A DNA stretch of 64,000 nucleotides. Origin: an uncultured Eubacteriales bacterium (GTDB lineage: Bacteria > Bacillota > Clostridia > Oscillospirales > Oscillospiraceae). Position 1 is the first letter of the stretch. Every line of letters starts with the position of its first letter. Under the pieces are notes generated by a model. The model had not been told where the DNA came from. It did no database searches and saw nothing but the letters and a program-made list of their open reading frames with translations. The stretch covers positions 1 to 64,000 of the forward strand of contig URCK01000002.1 of NCBI GenBank assembly GCA_900546295.1. Reading direction: 5' to 3'. Both the position numbers and the translations under genes were made by a program. Below are positions 50,524 through 59,286 of this stretch, in pieces.

Positions 50524-51519
50524 ATGCCCGTTAATCTGAAAGGCCGTTCTTTCCTCACGCTGAAGGACTTCACCCCCGATGAGATCCGCTATATGCTGAA
50601 TCTCGCCGCCGACTTGAAGACGAAAAAGCGCGCCGGTATCCGCGGCGATCTGCTCGCCGGCAAGAACATCGTGCTGCTGTTTGAAAAGACCTCCACCCGT
50701 ACGCGCTGCGCCTTTGAGGTTGCAGCCTACGACGAAGGCGCAAGCGTCACCTTCCTCGATTCCAAGTCTTCCCAGATGGGCAAGAAGGAAACGATGGTCG
50801 ACACCGCCAAGGTCCTCGGCCGCTTCTATGACGGCATTGAGTACCGCGGCTACGACCAGAAGGTCGTCGAGGGCCTGGCTGCCAACGCGGGCGTTCCCGT
50901 GTGGAACGGCCTGACCGACGTTGACCACCCGACGCAGGCGCTCGCTGACATTCTCACCCTCATGGAAAACACCAAGAAACCGCTGAGCAAGTGCAAGCTC
51001 GTCTTCTGCGGTGATACGCGCAACAACGTCGCCTACTGCCTGATGTACATCTGCGCCAAGCTCGGCATCCACTATGTCGGCTGGGGCCCGAAGGAGCTCG
51101 CTCCCGCCGCCGACGTTGTGGCTTACTGCCGCGAGGTCGGCAAGGAGACCGGCGCCATCGTCGAGTACGGCGAGGACAAGGAACTGCTCAAGGGCGCCGA
51201 CGCGCTCTACACCGACATCTGGGCCTCCATGGGCGAAGAGGACAAGATCCCCGAGCGCGTCAAGCTGCTTACCCCCTACAAGGTCACGGGCGAGGTCATG
51301 AAGGCCACCGAGAACCCCGACTGCATCTTCCTGCACTGCCTGCCCTCCTTCCACGATTTCGATACCACCATGGCCGCCTCTCAGAAGGAGCTCGGCTATG
51401 ATATCCGCGAGGTCACGGATGAGGTCTTCCTCTCCCCCAACTCCAAGGTCTTCGACGAGGCCGAGAACCGTATGCACACCATCAAGGCCGTCATGGTCGC
51501 CACCATCGGCAACGTGTAA
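50524..51519 (+). CDS. argF: Ornithine carbamoyltransferase
   Basis: 331 residues. Carbamoyl-phosphate site STRTRCAFEV (about 57-66), DHPTQALADI, and the ornithine-site HCLPSFHD (Cys about 274). It makes citrulline from ornithine or runs in reverse in the arginine-deiminase pathway (arcB). With argR and arcA next to it, the catabolic role is likely; no carbamate-kinase gene is in the window, so the symbol argF or arcB is open. AAAGGAGG precedes the ATG. Confidence 0.95.
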   Translation: MPVNLKGRSFLTLKDFTPDEIRYMLNLAADLKTKKRAGIRGDLLAGKNIVLLFEKTSTRTRCAFEVAAYDEGASVTFLDSKSSQMGKKETMVDTAKVLGRFYDGIEYRGYDQKVVEGLAANAGVPVWNGLTDVDHPTQALADILTLMENTKKPLSKCKLVFCGDTRNNVAYCLMYICAKLGIHYVGWGPKELAPAADVVAYCREVGKETGAIVEYGEDKELLKGADALYTDIWASMGEEDKIPERVKLLTPYKVTGEVMKATENPDCIFLHCLPSFHDFDTTMAASQKELGYDIREVTDEVFLSPNSKVFDEAENRMHTIKAVMVATIGNV

Positions 51520-51531
51520 GCATTCTGACAA

Positions 51532-51563
51532 AAAAGCGCCGGAGCAGCTGCTCCGGCGCTTTT
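51532..51563. terminator. Terminator of the OTC gene
   Basis: 14-bp perfect arms AAAAGCGCCGGAGC/GCTCCGGCGCTTTT, loop AGCT. Confidence 0.92.
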
Positions 51564-51599
51564 CTTCTCTTTGCGGCAGGAAAAATGAACAGGCGGCAA

Positions 51600-51639
51600 G
51601 AAGAGAGAGGCGGACGCATCCGCCTCTCTCTTCCTTTTT
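51600..51639. terminator. Terminator of argR
   Basis: 15-bp perfect arms GAAGAGAGAGGCGGA/TCCGCCTCTCTCTTC with a 4-nt loop, next to the argR stop; T run on the plus side. Confidence 0.8.
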
Positions 51640-52091
51640 CATTTGCAATACTGTGAAAGCTCGCTGTGCAGCGTGCGCGCCTCGCTCTCGCCGCGGGCGA
51701 TGATCGCCACGGAATCGTTGCCCGAAATGCACCCGAGCATCTGCGGCAGGCGCATCGCGTCGATGGCGGCCCCCGCCGCGTCGGCAAGGCCGGGCAGCGT
51801 TTTGAGCAGCACCACGATGCCCGCATGGTCCACGCTGACGCTGCATTCATTCAAAATGACCTGCAAGCGCTTGGCATTGTCAATGTGATCCGCCTTGCCG
51901 GATATGGCATAGCGGCTGCGTCCGCCGCCGAGCGGCTCTTTGTAGAGGTAGAGCTCCTTGATGTCGCGCGAAACGGTCGTCTGCTTGCTTTGGATGCCGC
52001 ATTCGGCCAGACGCGTGATCAGCTCCTCCTGCGTTTCAATGTCGTACTTTTCGATCAATTCCAGAATCTTCTGCTGTCGCTTGCTCTTCAA
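51639..52091 (-). CDS. argR: Arginine repressor
   Basis: 150 residues. N-terminal winged helix (SKRQQKILELIEKYDIETQEEL in part, and TTVSRDIKEL), C-terminal hexamer/arginine-binding domain with GCISGNDS in place of GTIAGDDT. Senses arginine and controls arginine genes. Lies between the OTC gene and arcA, the genes it most likely controls. Confidence 0.95.
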   Translation of the reverse strand: MKSKRQQKILELIEKYDIETQEELITRLAECGIQSKQTTVSRDIKELYLYKEPLGGGRSRYAISGKADHIDNAKRLQVILNECSVSVDHAGIVVLLKTLPGLADAAGAAIDAMRLPQMLGCISGNDSVAIIARGESEARTLHSELSQYCK

Positions 52092-52181
52092 TCTTCTCTC
52101 CCCCTATCCCTCGATTTGCGTGCGGCGCAGGGCGGCGGGAACGCTTCCCGCCCCGGAAGGTGACTTCTTCTGGAGTTCCTT

Positions 52182-53402
52182 TTACAGATCGTCGCGGTTG
52201 ACTGGGCAGGACATGCAGCGCGGGCCGCCGCGGCCGCGGGAAAGCTCCGCGGACGGGATGGTGATCACGTCGATGCCCTTCCTGTCGAGCAGCTCGTTGG
52301 TCACATAGTTGCGGTCATAGGTGATGACGCGGCCCGGCGCGATGCAGAGCGTGTTCGAGCCGTCGTTCCACTGCTCGCGCTGCGCGGCCAACAGGTCGCC
52401 GCCGCCGCAGCGGATGAGGTCGACCGCGGGGAGCTTGAGCTCGAGGGCGAGGATGTCCTTGAGTTCTTCCTTGAGCGCGCGGAACTTGAGCTCGCCGTGC
52501 TCGTCGAGCATCATCTCGTAAACGCTCAGCGGGCCCTCGATCTCGGGATGGATGGTGAACTTATCATAGTCGACCATCGTAAAGACGGTGTCGAGGTGCA
52601 TGAACGCGCGCGTCTCGGGAATGTCGAAGGCAAGGACCTTCTTAAAGCCGGAATTTTGCAGGAGGTTGCGCGCAAAGGTCTCCGCGCCGGAAACGGTCGT
52701 GCGCTGGGACAGGCCGACGGCCACGATGTCCTTGGAGAGCACGAGCACGTCGCCGCCCTCGATGGAATAGCTGTCGGAGAGGTCGTACCACTGCTTGTTC
52801 TCCGCGGTGGCAAAATCGCGGTTGTAGAGGTACATGTACTTCAGCAGCAGGCTCTCGCGCTTGCGCGCGGGGGTGTGCATTCTGTGGATGTTGATACCCT
52901 CGCCCACGCAGGCGCCCGGGTCGCGGGTGAAGTAGAGGTTGGGCATGGGGTCGGAAACGAAGGGGTAATCATCGTCGACCAGATCCATGAGGGAGGTGGC
53001 CTCCTTGGTGGCGACCTCGCTGCGCTTGATGCCGGCGATCAGCTCGGTGACCATCTCCTTCGGCGGCATATCGAGAAGATAGCTCGTCATGGACGCGCGC
53101 AGGCCCTTGGCGTGGATCTTGCTGATGTTGAGGAAATCGTTCACCAGCTGGATCTGGCGAACGGGGTCGGCGATGGCCTTGGCGACCTCGTCAACATAGT
53201 AGACGACTTCGACGCCGTTCTCGCGCAGAACGCGGGCAAAATTGTCGTGCTCTTCCTGTGCGATCTTGAGGTAGGGCACATCGTCAAACAGCAGACGCTC
53301 GAGCGTAGCGGGCGTGAGTGCTTCCAACTCCCTGCCGGGGCGGTGCAGCAGCACCTTGTTGAGCTTTCCGATCTCGGAAAAGTTGTGGATGCCTGGATAC
53401 AT
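52182..53402 (-). CDS. arcA: Arginine deiminase
   Basis: 406 residues, full length. Hydrolyses arginine to citrulline and ammonia. Amidinotransferase-fold patterns: FTRDPGACVG, EGGDVLVLS, and the C-terminal active-site Cys in GGPRCMSCP. AAGGGAG precedes ATG 53402; the longer frame lacks a site. A palindromic operator candidate lies 130 bp upstream. Confidence 0.97.
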   Translation of the reverse strand: MYPGIHNFSEIGKLNKVLLHRPGRELEALTPATLERLLFDDVPYLKIAQEEHDNFARVLRENGVEVVYYVDEVAKAIADPVRQIQLVNDFLNISKIHAKGLRASMTSYLLDMPPKEMVTELIAGIKRSEVATKEATSLMDLVDDDYPFVSDPMPNLYFTRDPGACVGEGINIHRMHTPARKRESLLLKYMYLYNRDFATAENKQWYDLSDSYSIEGGDVLVLSKDIVAVGLSQRTTVSGAETFARNLLQNSGFKKVLAFDIPETRAFMHLDTVFTMVDYDKFTIHPEIEGPLSVYEMMLDEHGELKFRALKEELKDILALELKLPAVDLIRCGGGDLLAAQREQWNDGSNTLCIAPGRVITYDRNYVTNELLDRKGIDVITIPSAELSRGRGGPRCMSCPVNRDDL

Positions 53403-53530
53403 GGTAGTGCTCCCTTCCCGGAGCGCCGGCGGTTCTCTCATTTCCCGCCCGAACGCTCCCGTCATAATTGATTCCCTGCGCCGCTGCCGCGTACAGCCCG
53501 AGCGCAGCGTTGGTGTTTTCTAACTTCTGG

Positions 53531-53559
53531 CAACAGTATAATACTTTATTATAGTGTTG
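53531..53559. promoter_or_regulatory. 29-bp AT-rich palindrome upstream of arcA
   Basis: 13-bp arms CAACAGTATAATA/TATTATAGTGTTG (12 of 13 match) with a 3-bp centre, in the arcA/mocR gap; it includes TATAAT on both strands. Candidate operator for ArgR or the MocR-type regulator. Confidence 0.6.
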
Positions 53560-53594
53560 TGATGTATCAGTATTGTTGGCATTTTGTGTGCCAG

Positions 53595-55073
53595 TCACTC
53601 GTCCAGCTCTTCTTTTAGCGCTTTGCGCAATACGTCCATTCCCTGCGCCAGACGCTCCTCCGATTCATAGGAATAATTGATGCGGATATGGTCGCGTCCG
53701 CCGTTTTTATAGGGGTAAAAGACGTGGCCGGGGATGAGCGTGACGCCCATGTTGTAGGCCCTGCTGATAAAGTGCTTACTGTCCACCCCGTCCGGCAGCC
53801 TGCACCAGACGTAGACGCCGCCGAGCGGCTTATCATACTGCACGCCCAGCGCCTTAAGCTCGTCGAGCTTGCGGCAGACGAGGTCGCGCTTGCGGCGGTA
53901 ATTCTCGCGGAAGGCGGCAAGCGAGCTATAGTAGCTGCCGTCGTCAAGATACATGCCGAGGAGCTTTTGCGTCAGCCAGTCCGAGGCCATCAATCGCACG
54001 GAGACAAGATAGCTCATCGCGCGGATAAAATCTCGGTTGCCCGTGACAAAGGCAAGGCTCAGCCCCGGAACGAATGTGAGCGAGAAGGAATAGATGTAAA
54101 TGACGTTGCCCATCGTGTCGAAGGCCTTGATCGGCGGGAGCTTTTCCCCCTCGTAGGCAAGCTCGCTCGCCGCGTCCTCCTCCACGATCGGAATGCGGTA
54201 GCGGTTGGAAAGCTCGACGAGCTTTTTGCGCCGCTCGATCGACAGAATGCGTCCCGTGGGGTCGTGATAGCTCGAATTGACGAAGATGAGGCTCGGCCTT
54301 GCATGCGCGAGCAGGTTTTCAAGCACCGTACAGTCCATGCCGTTTTCATCCACCGGCACGGTGAGGATCTTTGCGCCGGCAAGCTCCATCACACGGTGCA
54401 TATCGGGGTGCACGGGCTCTTCCATCACCACGCTGTCGCCGGGGTTGACAAGGAGGGTGACGATAAAATCGAGCGCCTGGTTCGTTTCCGCCAGCACCTG
54501 AATTTCGCCCGAGGACGCCTTCACACCCTTGGTTGCAAGGAAGGATACGAGCTTCTGCCGCAGGGAACGGTCGCCCTTGTAGGGGCTGAAAAAGTACTGG
54601 CACGGGCCGCTGCCCGTGACGAGCGCGGCAATATCCCGCGCTACGCGCTCGGGCGAAAAGACCTCGCGCGAGGCGATGCCGCTGCCGAGGGAATAGTGGC
54701 TCTCGTCCGTAAAGCGCTGAAAAAGATCGTCAAAGGTCTTTTCCATGTCGAGGTATTTGTCTGCCACGGCGCCGATCCAGTTCACGCGCCCCGCGAGCGG
54801 GGGCGCGCCGTCGCCCTTGCTCTCCTGCATTTCCTCCGTATCGGTCACGACATAGCCCACGCCCTGGCGCGACTCGACCCACGCGTCGCTTTTGAGCTCG
54901 CTGTAGGCCTTGACGACGGTATTGCGGTGCACATCCAATATCTGCGCGAGGGCGCGCTCGCTCGGCAGCGTGCCGCCTCTCGGCAGCACGCCGCTGATGA
55001 TCTGCGCCTTGATCTGATCCGCGATCTGCAAATAGACCGGCACCTTCGCGTCCTTATCGATCCTGATCGTCAT
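53595..55073 (-). CDS. MocR/GntR-aminotransferase regulator lacking the PLP lysine
   Basis: 492 residues. GntR winged helix at 1-75 (LPSERALAQILDVHRNTVVKAY), linker, then a class I aminotransferase-like domain (about 115-490). In MocR proteins PLP is bound to Lys in a (T/S)FSK motif; here the position is Leu332 (YSFSLTFVPG). The usual EDDYDSE is EEDAASE (about 298-304). PLP binding is therefore doubtful. Upstream of arcA on the same strand; inferred regulator of arginine catabolism or the YjiH gene. Confidence 0.88.
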   Translation of the reverse strand: MTIRIDKDAKVPVYLQIADQIKAQIISGVLPRGGTLPSERALAQILDVHRNTVVKAYSELKSDAWVESRQGVGYVVTDTEEMQESKGDGAPPLAGRVNWIGAVADKYLDMEKTFDDLFQRFTDESHYSLGSGIASREVFSPERVARDIAALVTGSGPCQYFFSPYKGDRSLRQKLVSFLATKGVKASSGEIQVLAETNQALDFIVTLLVNPGDSVVMEEPVHPDMHRVMELAGAKILTVPVDENGMDCTVLENLLAHARPSLIFVNSSYHDPTGRILSIERRKKLVELSNRYRIPIVEEDAASELAYEGEKLPPIKAFDTMGNVIYIYSFSLTFVPGLSLAFVTGNRDFIRAMSYLVSVRLMASDWLTQKLLGMYLDDGSYYSSLAAFRENYRRKRDLVCRKLDELKALGVQYDKPLGGVYVWCRLPDGVDSKHFISRAYNMGVTLIPGHVFYPYKNGGRDHIRINYSYESEERLAQGMDVLRKALKEELDE

Positions 55074-55221
55074 AGGGTTTCTGTTCCTTTCTGCGGCGGC
55101 CGGACGCTTTCGCCGGCGGTGGGTCTGTATGCTGCCGCAGCCTTCCCTGTTTTTTCACATTTTACCACAAGTCAAGGATATTTGTACAGTCATTTTTGTG
55201 CATCTGTTCTATTTGGCGAAA

Positions 55222-55257
55222 TAAAAAACGGAGAGCGTCCTTTTGGACGCCCTCCGG
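55222..55257 (-). terminator. Terminator of the YjiH-type gene
   Basis: CCGGAGGGCGTCC/GGACGCTCTCCG on the minus strand with TTTTTT following. Confidence 0.88.
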
Positions 55258-55303
55258 CTTTTCTGCTGGACCTTCGAGCAGAAGCAAATCTCCGCTTTTG
55301 CTC

Positions 55304-56668
55304 TCAGAACATCAGGTGTGCGATGGGGCAGACGATGAGCAGGCTGATGATGGTGCGCTCAAGGAAGATCACGAACAGCTCCCAGATGTTGAGAGGAAGC
55401 TTGGAGCCGAGGATCAGACCGCCGACCTCAGAGAGGTAGAGGACCTGCGTGACGGAGACGACGGCGACGATGAATCTGGCCATCTCGTTGGTGCACTCCG
55501 CGATCAGGACGGCGGGGGTGAGCATATCGGTGAAGCCGACGATCATCGTGGAGGCGACAGCGTTCGCTTCGGGCACCTGCAGCAGCTGGAGCAGGGGACG
55601 GAACGGGATGCCGAGCCAGTTGAAGATCGGGGTGAAGTTCGCAAGGATCAGAGCGACAGTACCGATGGCCATAACGGAGGGCAGAACGCCGAACCACATG
55701 CTGCAAGCGTTCTTGAGGCCGCTCTTGAAGAACTGGCCAACGCCGCCAAACTCGGAAACGCGCTTCATGGCGAGATCCATGCCGTACTGGACGTTGCTCG
55801 TGTAGCCCTCGGGGAGGGTGTCAGGAGCGGCCTTGCCTTCGACTAAGTACGTGTTGGGCTTCTTGCGCAGGGGATAGAGGTACGGGCACACGATCGCGCA
55901 GACGACGCCGACGAAGCAGACGATCAGGTAGTAGATGCCGAACTTATCGAGCATACCGACCGTATCGAGAACAACGAGGGTAAAGGTGATGGAAACGGCG
56001 GAGAACAGCGTCGCGATGATGCTCGCTTCCTTGGCGGAGTAATAGCCGCCTTCATACTGGTTGCAGGTGAGCATAACGCCCAGCGTACCGTCGCCGATCC
56101 AAGAGGTGATGCAGTCGACCGCAGCACGGCCGGGAACCTTGAAGAGGGGACGCATGACACGGGTGAGCAGCGCGCCGACGAATTCGAGCAGGCCGAAGTC
56201 GAGCAGCAGCGGCAGCAGCAGCGCCGCGATGACGAAGATGATAACGAGCGTGGTGAGCAGGTCATAAAGGACGAATCCGCCCTGACCGCCGCCGGTGATC
56301 ATACCGATGAGACCCACGCCGTCCTCGCCAACACCGAGATAGGTGAGCCACACGAAGATGACCGCGAGCACGCGGAGCACGACCCAGATGGGCTTGCAGG
56401 CGAAGCATTCCTTCATGATGTCGCTATTCATAATGAATTTGGGTTTTGCCAGTGCGATGACCGACATCACCGCGGAAACAGTGAGGATCAGCACGCACAG
56501 CAGCGGCAGGAAGCCGCCGATGGCGCCCGAGATGATGTCGGCAATGATCTTGACCACGACGGTCCAGTCGCCGTCAGCATTTTTCACCGGGATCATAAAC
56601 AGGATGATACCAGTGATCGACGGGATGATGAATAGAGCTTTCAGTTTCGCGTTACTTTTGGTTTCCAT
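55304..56668 (-). CDS. YjiH-family membrane protein
   Basis: 454 residues, about ten to eleven membrane segments, with the nucleoside-recognition (Gate) type halves: PGRAAVDCITSWIGDGTLGVML in the first and TDMLTPAVLIAE in the second. Family members are presumed transporters; some are linked to histidine or arginine metabolism. The position next to the arginine-deiminase genes suggests an arginine/ornithine-related role, but this is inference. GGAGGAG precedes the ATG. Confidence 0.85.
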   Translation of the reverse strand: METKSNAKLKALFIIPSITGIILFMIPVKNADGDWTVVVKIIADIISGAIGGFLPLLCVLILTVSAVMSVIALAKPKFIMNSDIMKECFACKPIWVVLRVLAVIFVWLTYLGVGEDGVGLIGMITGGGQGGFVLYDLLTTLVIIFVIAALLLPLLLDFGLLEFVGALLTRVMRPLFKVPGRAAVDCITSWIGDGTLGVMLTCNQYEGGYYSAKEASIIATLFSAVSITFTLVVLDTVGMLDKFGIYYLIVCFVGVVCAIVCPYLYPLRKKPNTYLVEGKAAPDTLPEGYTSNVQYGMDLAMKRVSEFGGVGQFFKSGLKNACSMWFGVLPSVMAIGTVALILANFTPIFNWLGIPFRPLLQLLQVPEANAVASTMIVGFTDMLTPAVLIAECTNEMARFIVAVVSVTQVLYLSEVGGLILGSKLPLNIWELFVIFLERTIISLLIVCPIAHLMF

Positions 56669-56945
56669 TCTCTCTCCTCCTTCATATTTGAGTCTATCCG
56701 GCTGGCCTGTCCTCTCGTGCCGGCTGCCGAATAAGCTACTCTTAACACATACTTTAACCTATTTTATGGACAACGCAAGTACCAGTAAGACCTTCGATTT
56801 GTATACCAGTAATAAAATTCTCCATTTCGTCATCTGCTTTTTTGTAGAACTTTACCGCTATTTGCGTTTTCTTTACGCTTTCTGCCGTCCCAATTGCGAA
56901 AAAGATGAGTCGAGGGCGCGTGACCGCGCCCTCTTTTCTCTTTTT
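56669..56945. other. Intergenic region with terminator
   Basis: A hairpin GAGGGCGCG/CGCGCCCTC at 56912-56933, with T residues, can end the 56946 gene leftward or any rightward RNA. The rest is AT-rich and would hold the YjiH promoter; none was clear. Confidence 0.55.
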
Positions 56946-57170
56946 TCACGATTGCAAGTTCTCAAGCTCCGACTTGCCGATCGCCATGCGTTTCCACTCC
57001 TCCGGCAGTCCCGGCGCGATCATCGGAAAGAGGTTTTCCGTGTCCGCTGTCGGCTGGATGTTATAGGTGCCGTACTTGTTGATGAGATCGGCGCAGTCGT
57101 CCGGCTGGCCGAAGCGCGCTTTGAGCATCGGCGTCATGTCGCGCGGAAGTCCCATGTCCTTGCGTTTCAT
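56946..57170 (-). CDS. Unknown small protein (74 aa)
   Basis: 74 residues from ATG 57170. Contains LPRDMTPMLKARFGQPDDCADLINKYGTYNI in parts and ends GKSELENLQS. No domain known to me; composition is that of a soluble protein. GGAGGTG lies before the ATG but inside a perfect inverted repeat, so translation may be controlled. It lies 57 bp past the nucleotidyltransferase gene. Confidence 0.6.
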   Translation of the reverse strand: MKRKDMGLPRDMTPMLKARFGQPDDCADLINKYGTYNIQPTADTENLFPMIAPGLPEEWKRMAIGKSELENLQS

Positions 57171-57181
57171 TGAGAAAATCA

Positions 57182-57206
57182 CCTCCGGACGTAGTATGTC
57201 CGGAGG
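57182..57206 (-). promoter_or_regulatory. Inverted repeat hiding the ribosome site
   Basis: 9-bp perfect arms CCTCCGGAC/GTCCGGAGG with a 7-nt loop; the GGAGG of the downstream gene is in one arm. Confidence 0.6.
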
Positions 57207-57227
57207 CGGTCGTTCTCTTGCGTTTTC

Positions 57228-58157
57228 TTATGCGCGCAGCGACTTAGGATACACGCCCGCGTCGTGCAGCTTTTTCAGCTCGCGCTGCACCATTTCCTTA
57301 TCCTCGTGGTAGGTCATGCCGAACCAGCGTGCGCTCGATCTCAGCACGGAGACGGTGAGCTCGCCGCGGTCGATGAGCTGACCGATCAGGCTCGGCAGCA
57401 GGCACTCTTTCTTGAGCTCGCCGTCCGGCAGCGCGCGGAGGAAGTCCTTGAAGTACTCGTCGAGCTTTCCAAAGAGCCAGGGCGTAAAGCCCCAGAAGTT
57501 CATCGAAACCGGCGTTTCGGGCGCGTAGACCGGGCCGTCGCCGTTTTCCTGAATATCGCGGATCTTGCCATCGCCGCAGGGCTTTAAGTGGAACGTCTCC
57601 ACCACGCGGTCGAGCATCCCCTGCTCGTTCACATGGCACACGCCGCGCGTGACCGTGCCGTGCTCGCTCACGGTGTTGCAAAGGTCATAGCCGACCATCG
57701 TGCCCTCGCCTGTCTCGGCGAGCTTGGAAAGCTCTTTGTAGATCGTCCTGAACGCGTCCACGCCGTAGTAGTCATCGGCGTTGATGACGACGAACGGCTC
57801 GCTCACGCACTCCCGCGCGCAGAGCAGCGCGTGCACCGTGCCGAAGGGCTTGACGCGCTCCTCAGGCACCTTGTAAAAGGCGGGAACGCTCGAAAAATCC
57901 TGATAGGCGTAGCACACCTCGACCTTCTCGCCCTCCGCCGTTTTGCGCTCTGCAAGGCGTCTGCCGACCAGGTCCTCCATCAAATCGCGCATCTCGGGTT
58001 TGATGATGAAGACCACCTTCGTAAAGCCCGCGCGCAGCGCGTCGAAAACGGAATATTCCATCAGGATCTCCCCGTTCGGGCCGATCCCGTCCACCTGCTT
58101 GCTGCCGCCGTAGCGCGAGCCCATGCCCGCCGCCATAATGACCAGCGCTGCCTTCAT
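57228..58157 (-). CDS. Sugar-phosphate nucleotidyltransferase family protein
   Basis: 309 residues. Rossmann-like nucleotidyltransferase with the N-terminal AAGMGSRYGGSKQ loop (about 9-21), FGTVHALLCAR and the metal-site NADDYYG (about 108-114). It would activate a sugar phosphate with an NTP; the particular sugar is not clear. GAGGAG precedes ATG 58157; longer frame starts lack a site. Confidence 0.85.
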   Translation of the reverse strand: MKAALVIMAAGMGSRYGGSKQVDGIGPNGEILMEYSVFDALRAGFTKVVFIIKPEMRDLMEDLVGRRLAERKTAEGEKVEVCYAYQDFSSVPAFYKVPEERVKPFGTVHALLCARECVSEPFVVINADDYYGVDAFRTIYKELSKLAETGEGTMVGYDLCNTVSEHGTVTRGVCHVNEQGMLDRVVETFHLKPCGDGKIRDIQENGDGPVYAPETPVSMNFWGFTPWLFGKLDEYFKDFLRALPDGELKKECLLPSLIGQLIDRGELTVSVLRSSARWFGMTYHEDKEMVQRELKKLHDAGVYPKSLRA

Positions 58158-58318
58158 AATGATAAAACTCCTCTCGATCTTCTCTGATGTGTTCAAAGGG
58201 ATACTGCTTCCCTTCATCATAGCCCATCCCACGGGGCATTGCAACCTTCTTTTCCTCTCTTGTCTTTTGCCGCAAAGCTGATATACTGAGATTTACATTC
58301 CGCTGCGAGGTGTTTTTT

Positions 58319-59251
58319 ATGGGCACGTTCCTTCACGCCGTCGCGTCCGTCACCCTCATCCTGCTGCTGACGGCCACGGGCTACTTCTGCGCGCGCATGG
58401 GCTGGATGAGCCCGCAGGTCAAGCGCTTTCTCAGCAAATTTACAATGTCCGTCGCCATCCCCTGTATGTGCGTCTACGGGCTGACGAAGAATCTCACGCG
58501 CGAAATGCTCGCGCTCTCGCCGGGCTTTCTGCTCGTTCCCTTTCTCTCTACGCTCGGCGCGTTCCTGCTCTCACTGCTCGCAGGCAGACTCTTAAAGCTG
58601 CCGCGCAGGAAGCTCGGCGTCTTTATGATGATGTGCTCGGTGTCGAACGCCATCTTCATCGGCCTTCCGATGTGCACCGAGCTCTTCGGCGAGATCTGCA
58701 CGCCCTATGTCATGCTCTACTATCTTGTCAACACAAGCTTTGTCCAGCTCGTCGGCCTCTCGCTCGTGCGCTGGTCGGGCGACGGCGGCGGCTTTGACCG
58801 CCGGATGCTCAAAAAATTCCTGACCACGCCCGCCGTCATCGGCGTGCTTTTGAGTTTTGTGCTCGTCTTTACGGGCGTTTCCCTCCCGCCGCTCGTGATG
58901 AGCTACTGCAAGTACATGAATAACCTCGTCACGCCGCTCGCCCTGCTGCTCACGGGCTATATCATCTACGAGATCGGGCTGAAAAATCTCCGCCTTGACC
59001 GCGATCTTGCCATCGTGATGATCTTTCGCTTCCTGCTCGTGCCGGCATCGTCGTTCGCGCTGTGCGCGCTGCTCGGCATTGAGGGCCTTGCGCGCAGCGT
59101 GCTGCTCGTGGAGACGGCCATGCCCGTCGTAACGCAGACGGTCGTCGCCGCCGCAGACTACGGTGCGGACGAGCAGTTTGCCGCGCAGGGCGCGGCGCTC
59201 TCCACGCTCGCGTGCTTTGTCGTCATCCCCGTTCTGATGCTGATCCTATAA
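58319..59251 (+). CDS. AEC-family transporter
   Basis: 310 residues with ten membrane segments in two groups of five (auxin efflux carrier family). Organic acids such as malate are known substrates of bacterial relatives. Typical PLALLLTGYIIYEIGL near the middle of the second half. ATG 58319 has GAGGTG upstream; a GTG at 58310 is inside that site. Confidence 0.87.
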   Translation: MGTFLHAVASVTLILLLTATGYFCARMGWMSPQVKRFLSKFTMSVAIPCMCVYGLTKNLTREMLALSPGFLLVPFLSTLGAFLLSLLAGRLLKLPRRKLGVFMMMCSVSNAIFIGLPMCTELFGEICTPYVMLYYLVNTSFVQLVGLSLVRWSGDGGGFDRRMLKKFLTTPAVIGVLLSFVLVFTGVSLPPLVMSYCKYMNNLVTPLALLLTGYIIYEIGLKNLRLDRDLAIVMIFRFLLVPASSFALCALLGIEGLARSVLLVETAMPVVTQTVVAAADYGADEQFAAQGAALSTLACFVVIPVLMLIL

Positions 59252-59257
59252 AAGATC

Positions 59258-59282
59258 CCCGCGCTCGGCGCGGGAATTTTTT
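59258..59282 (+). terminator. Terminator of the AEC gene
   Basis: CCCGCGC/GCGCGGG, loop TCG, then AATTTTTT. Confidence 0.85.
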
Positions 59283-59286
59283 ATCT

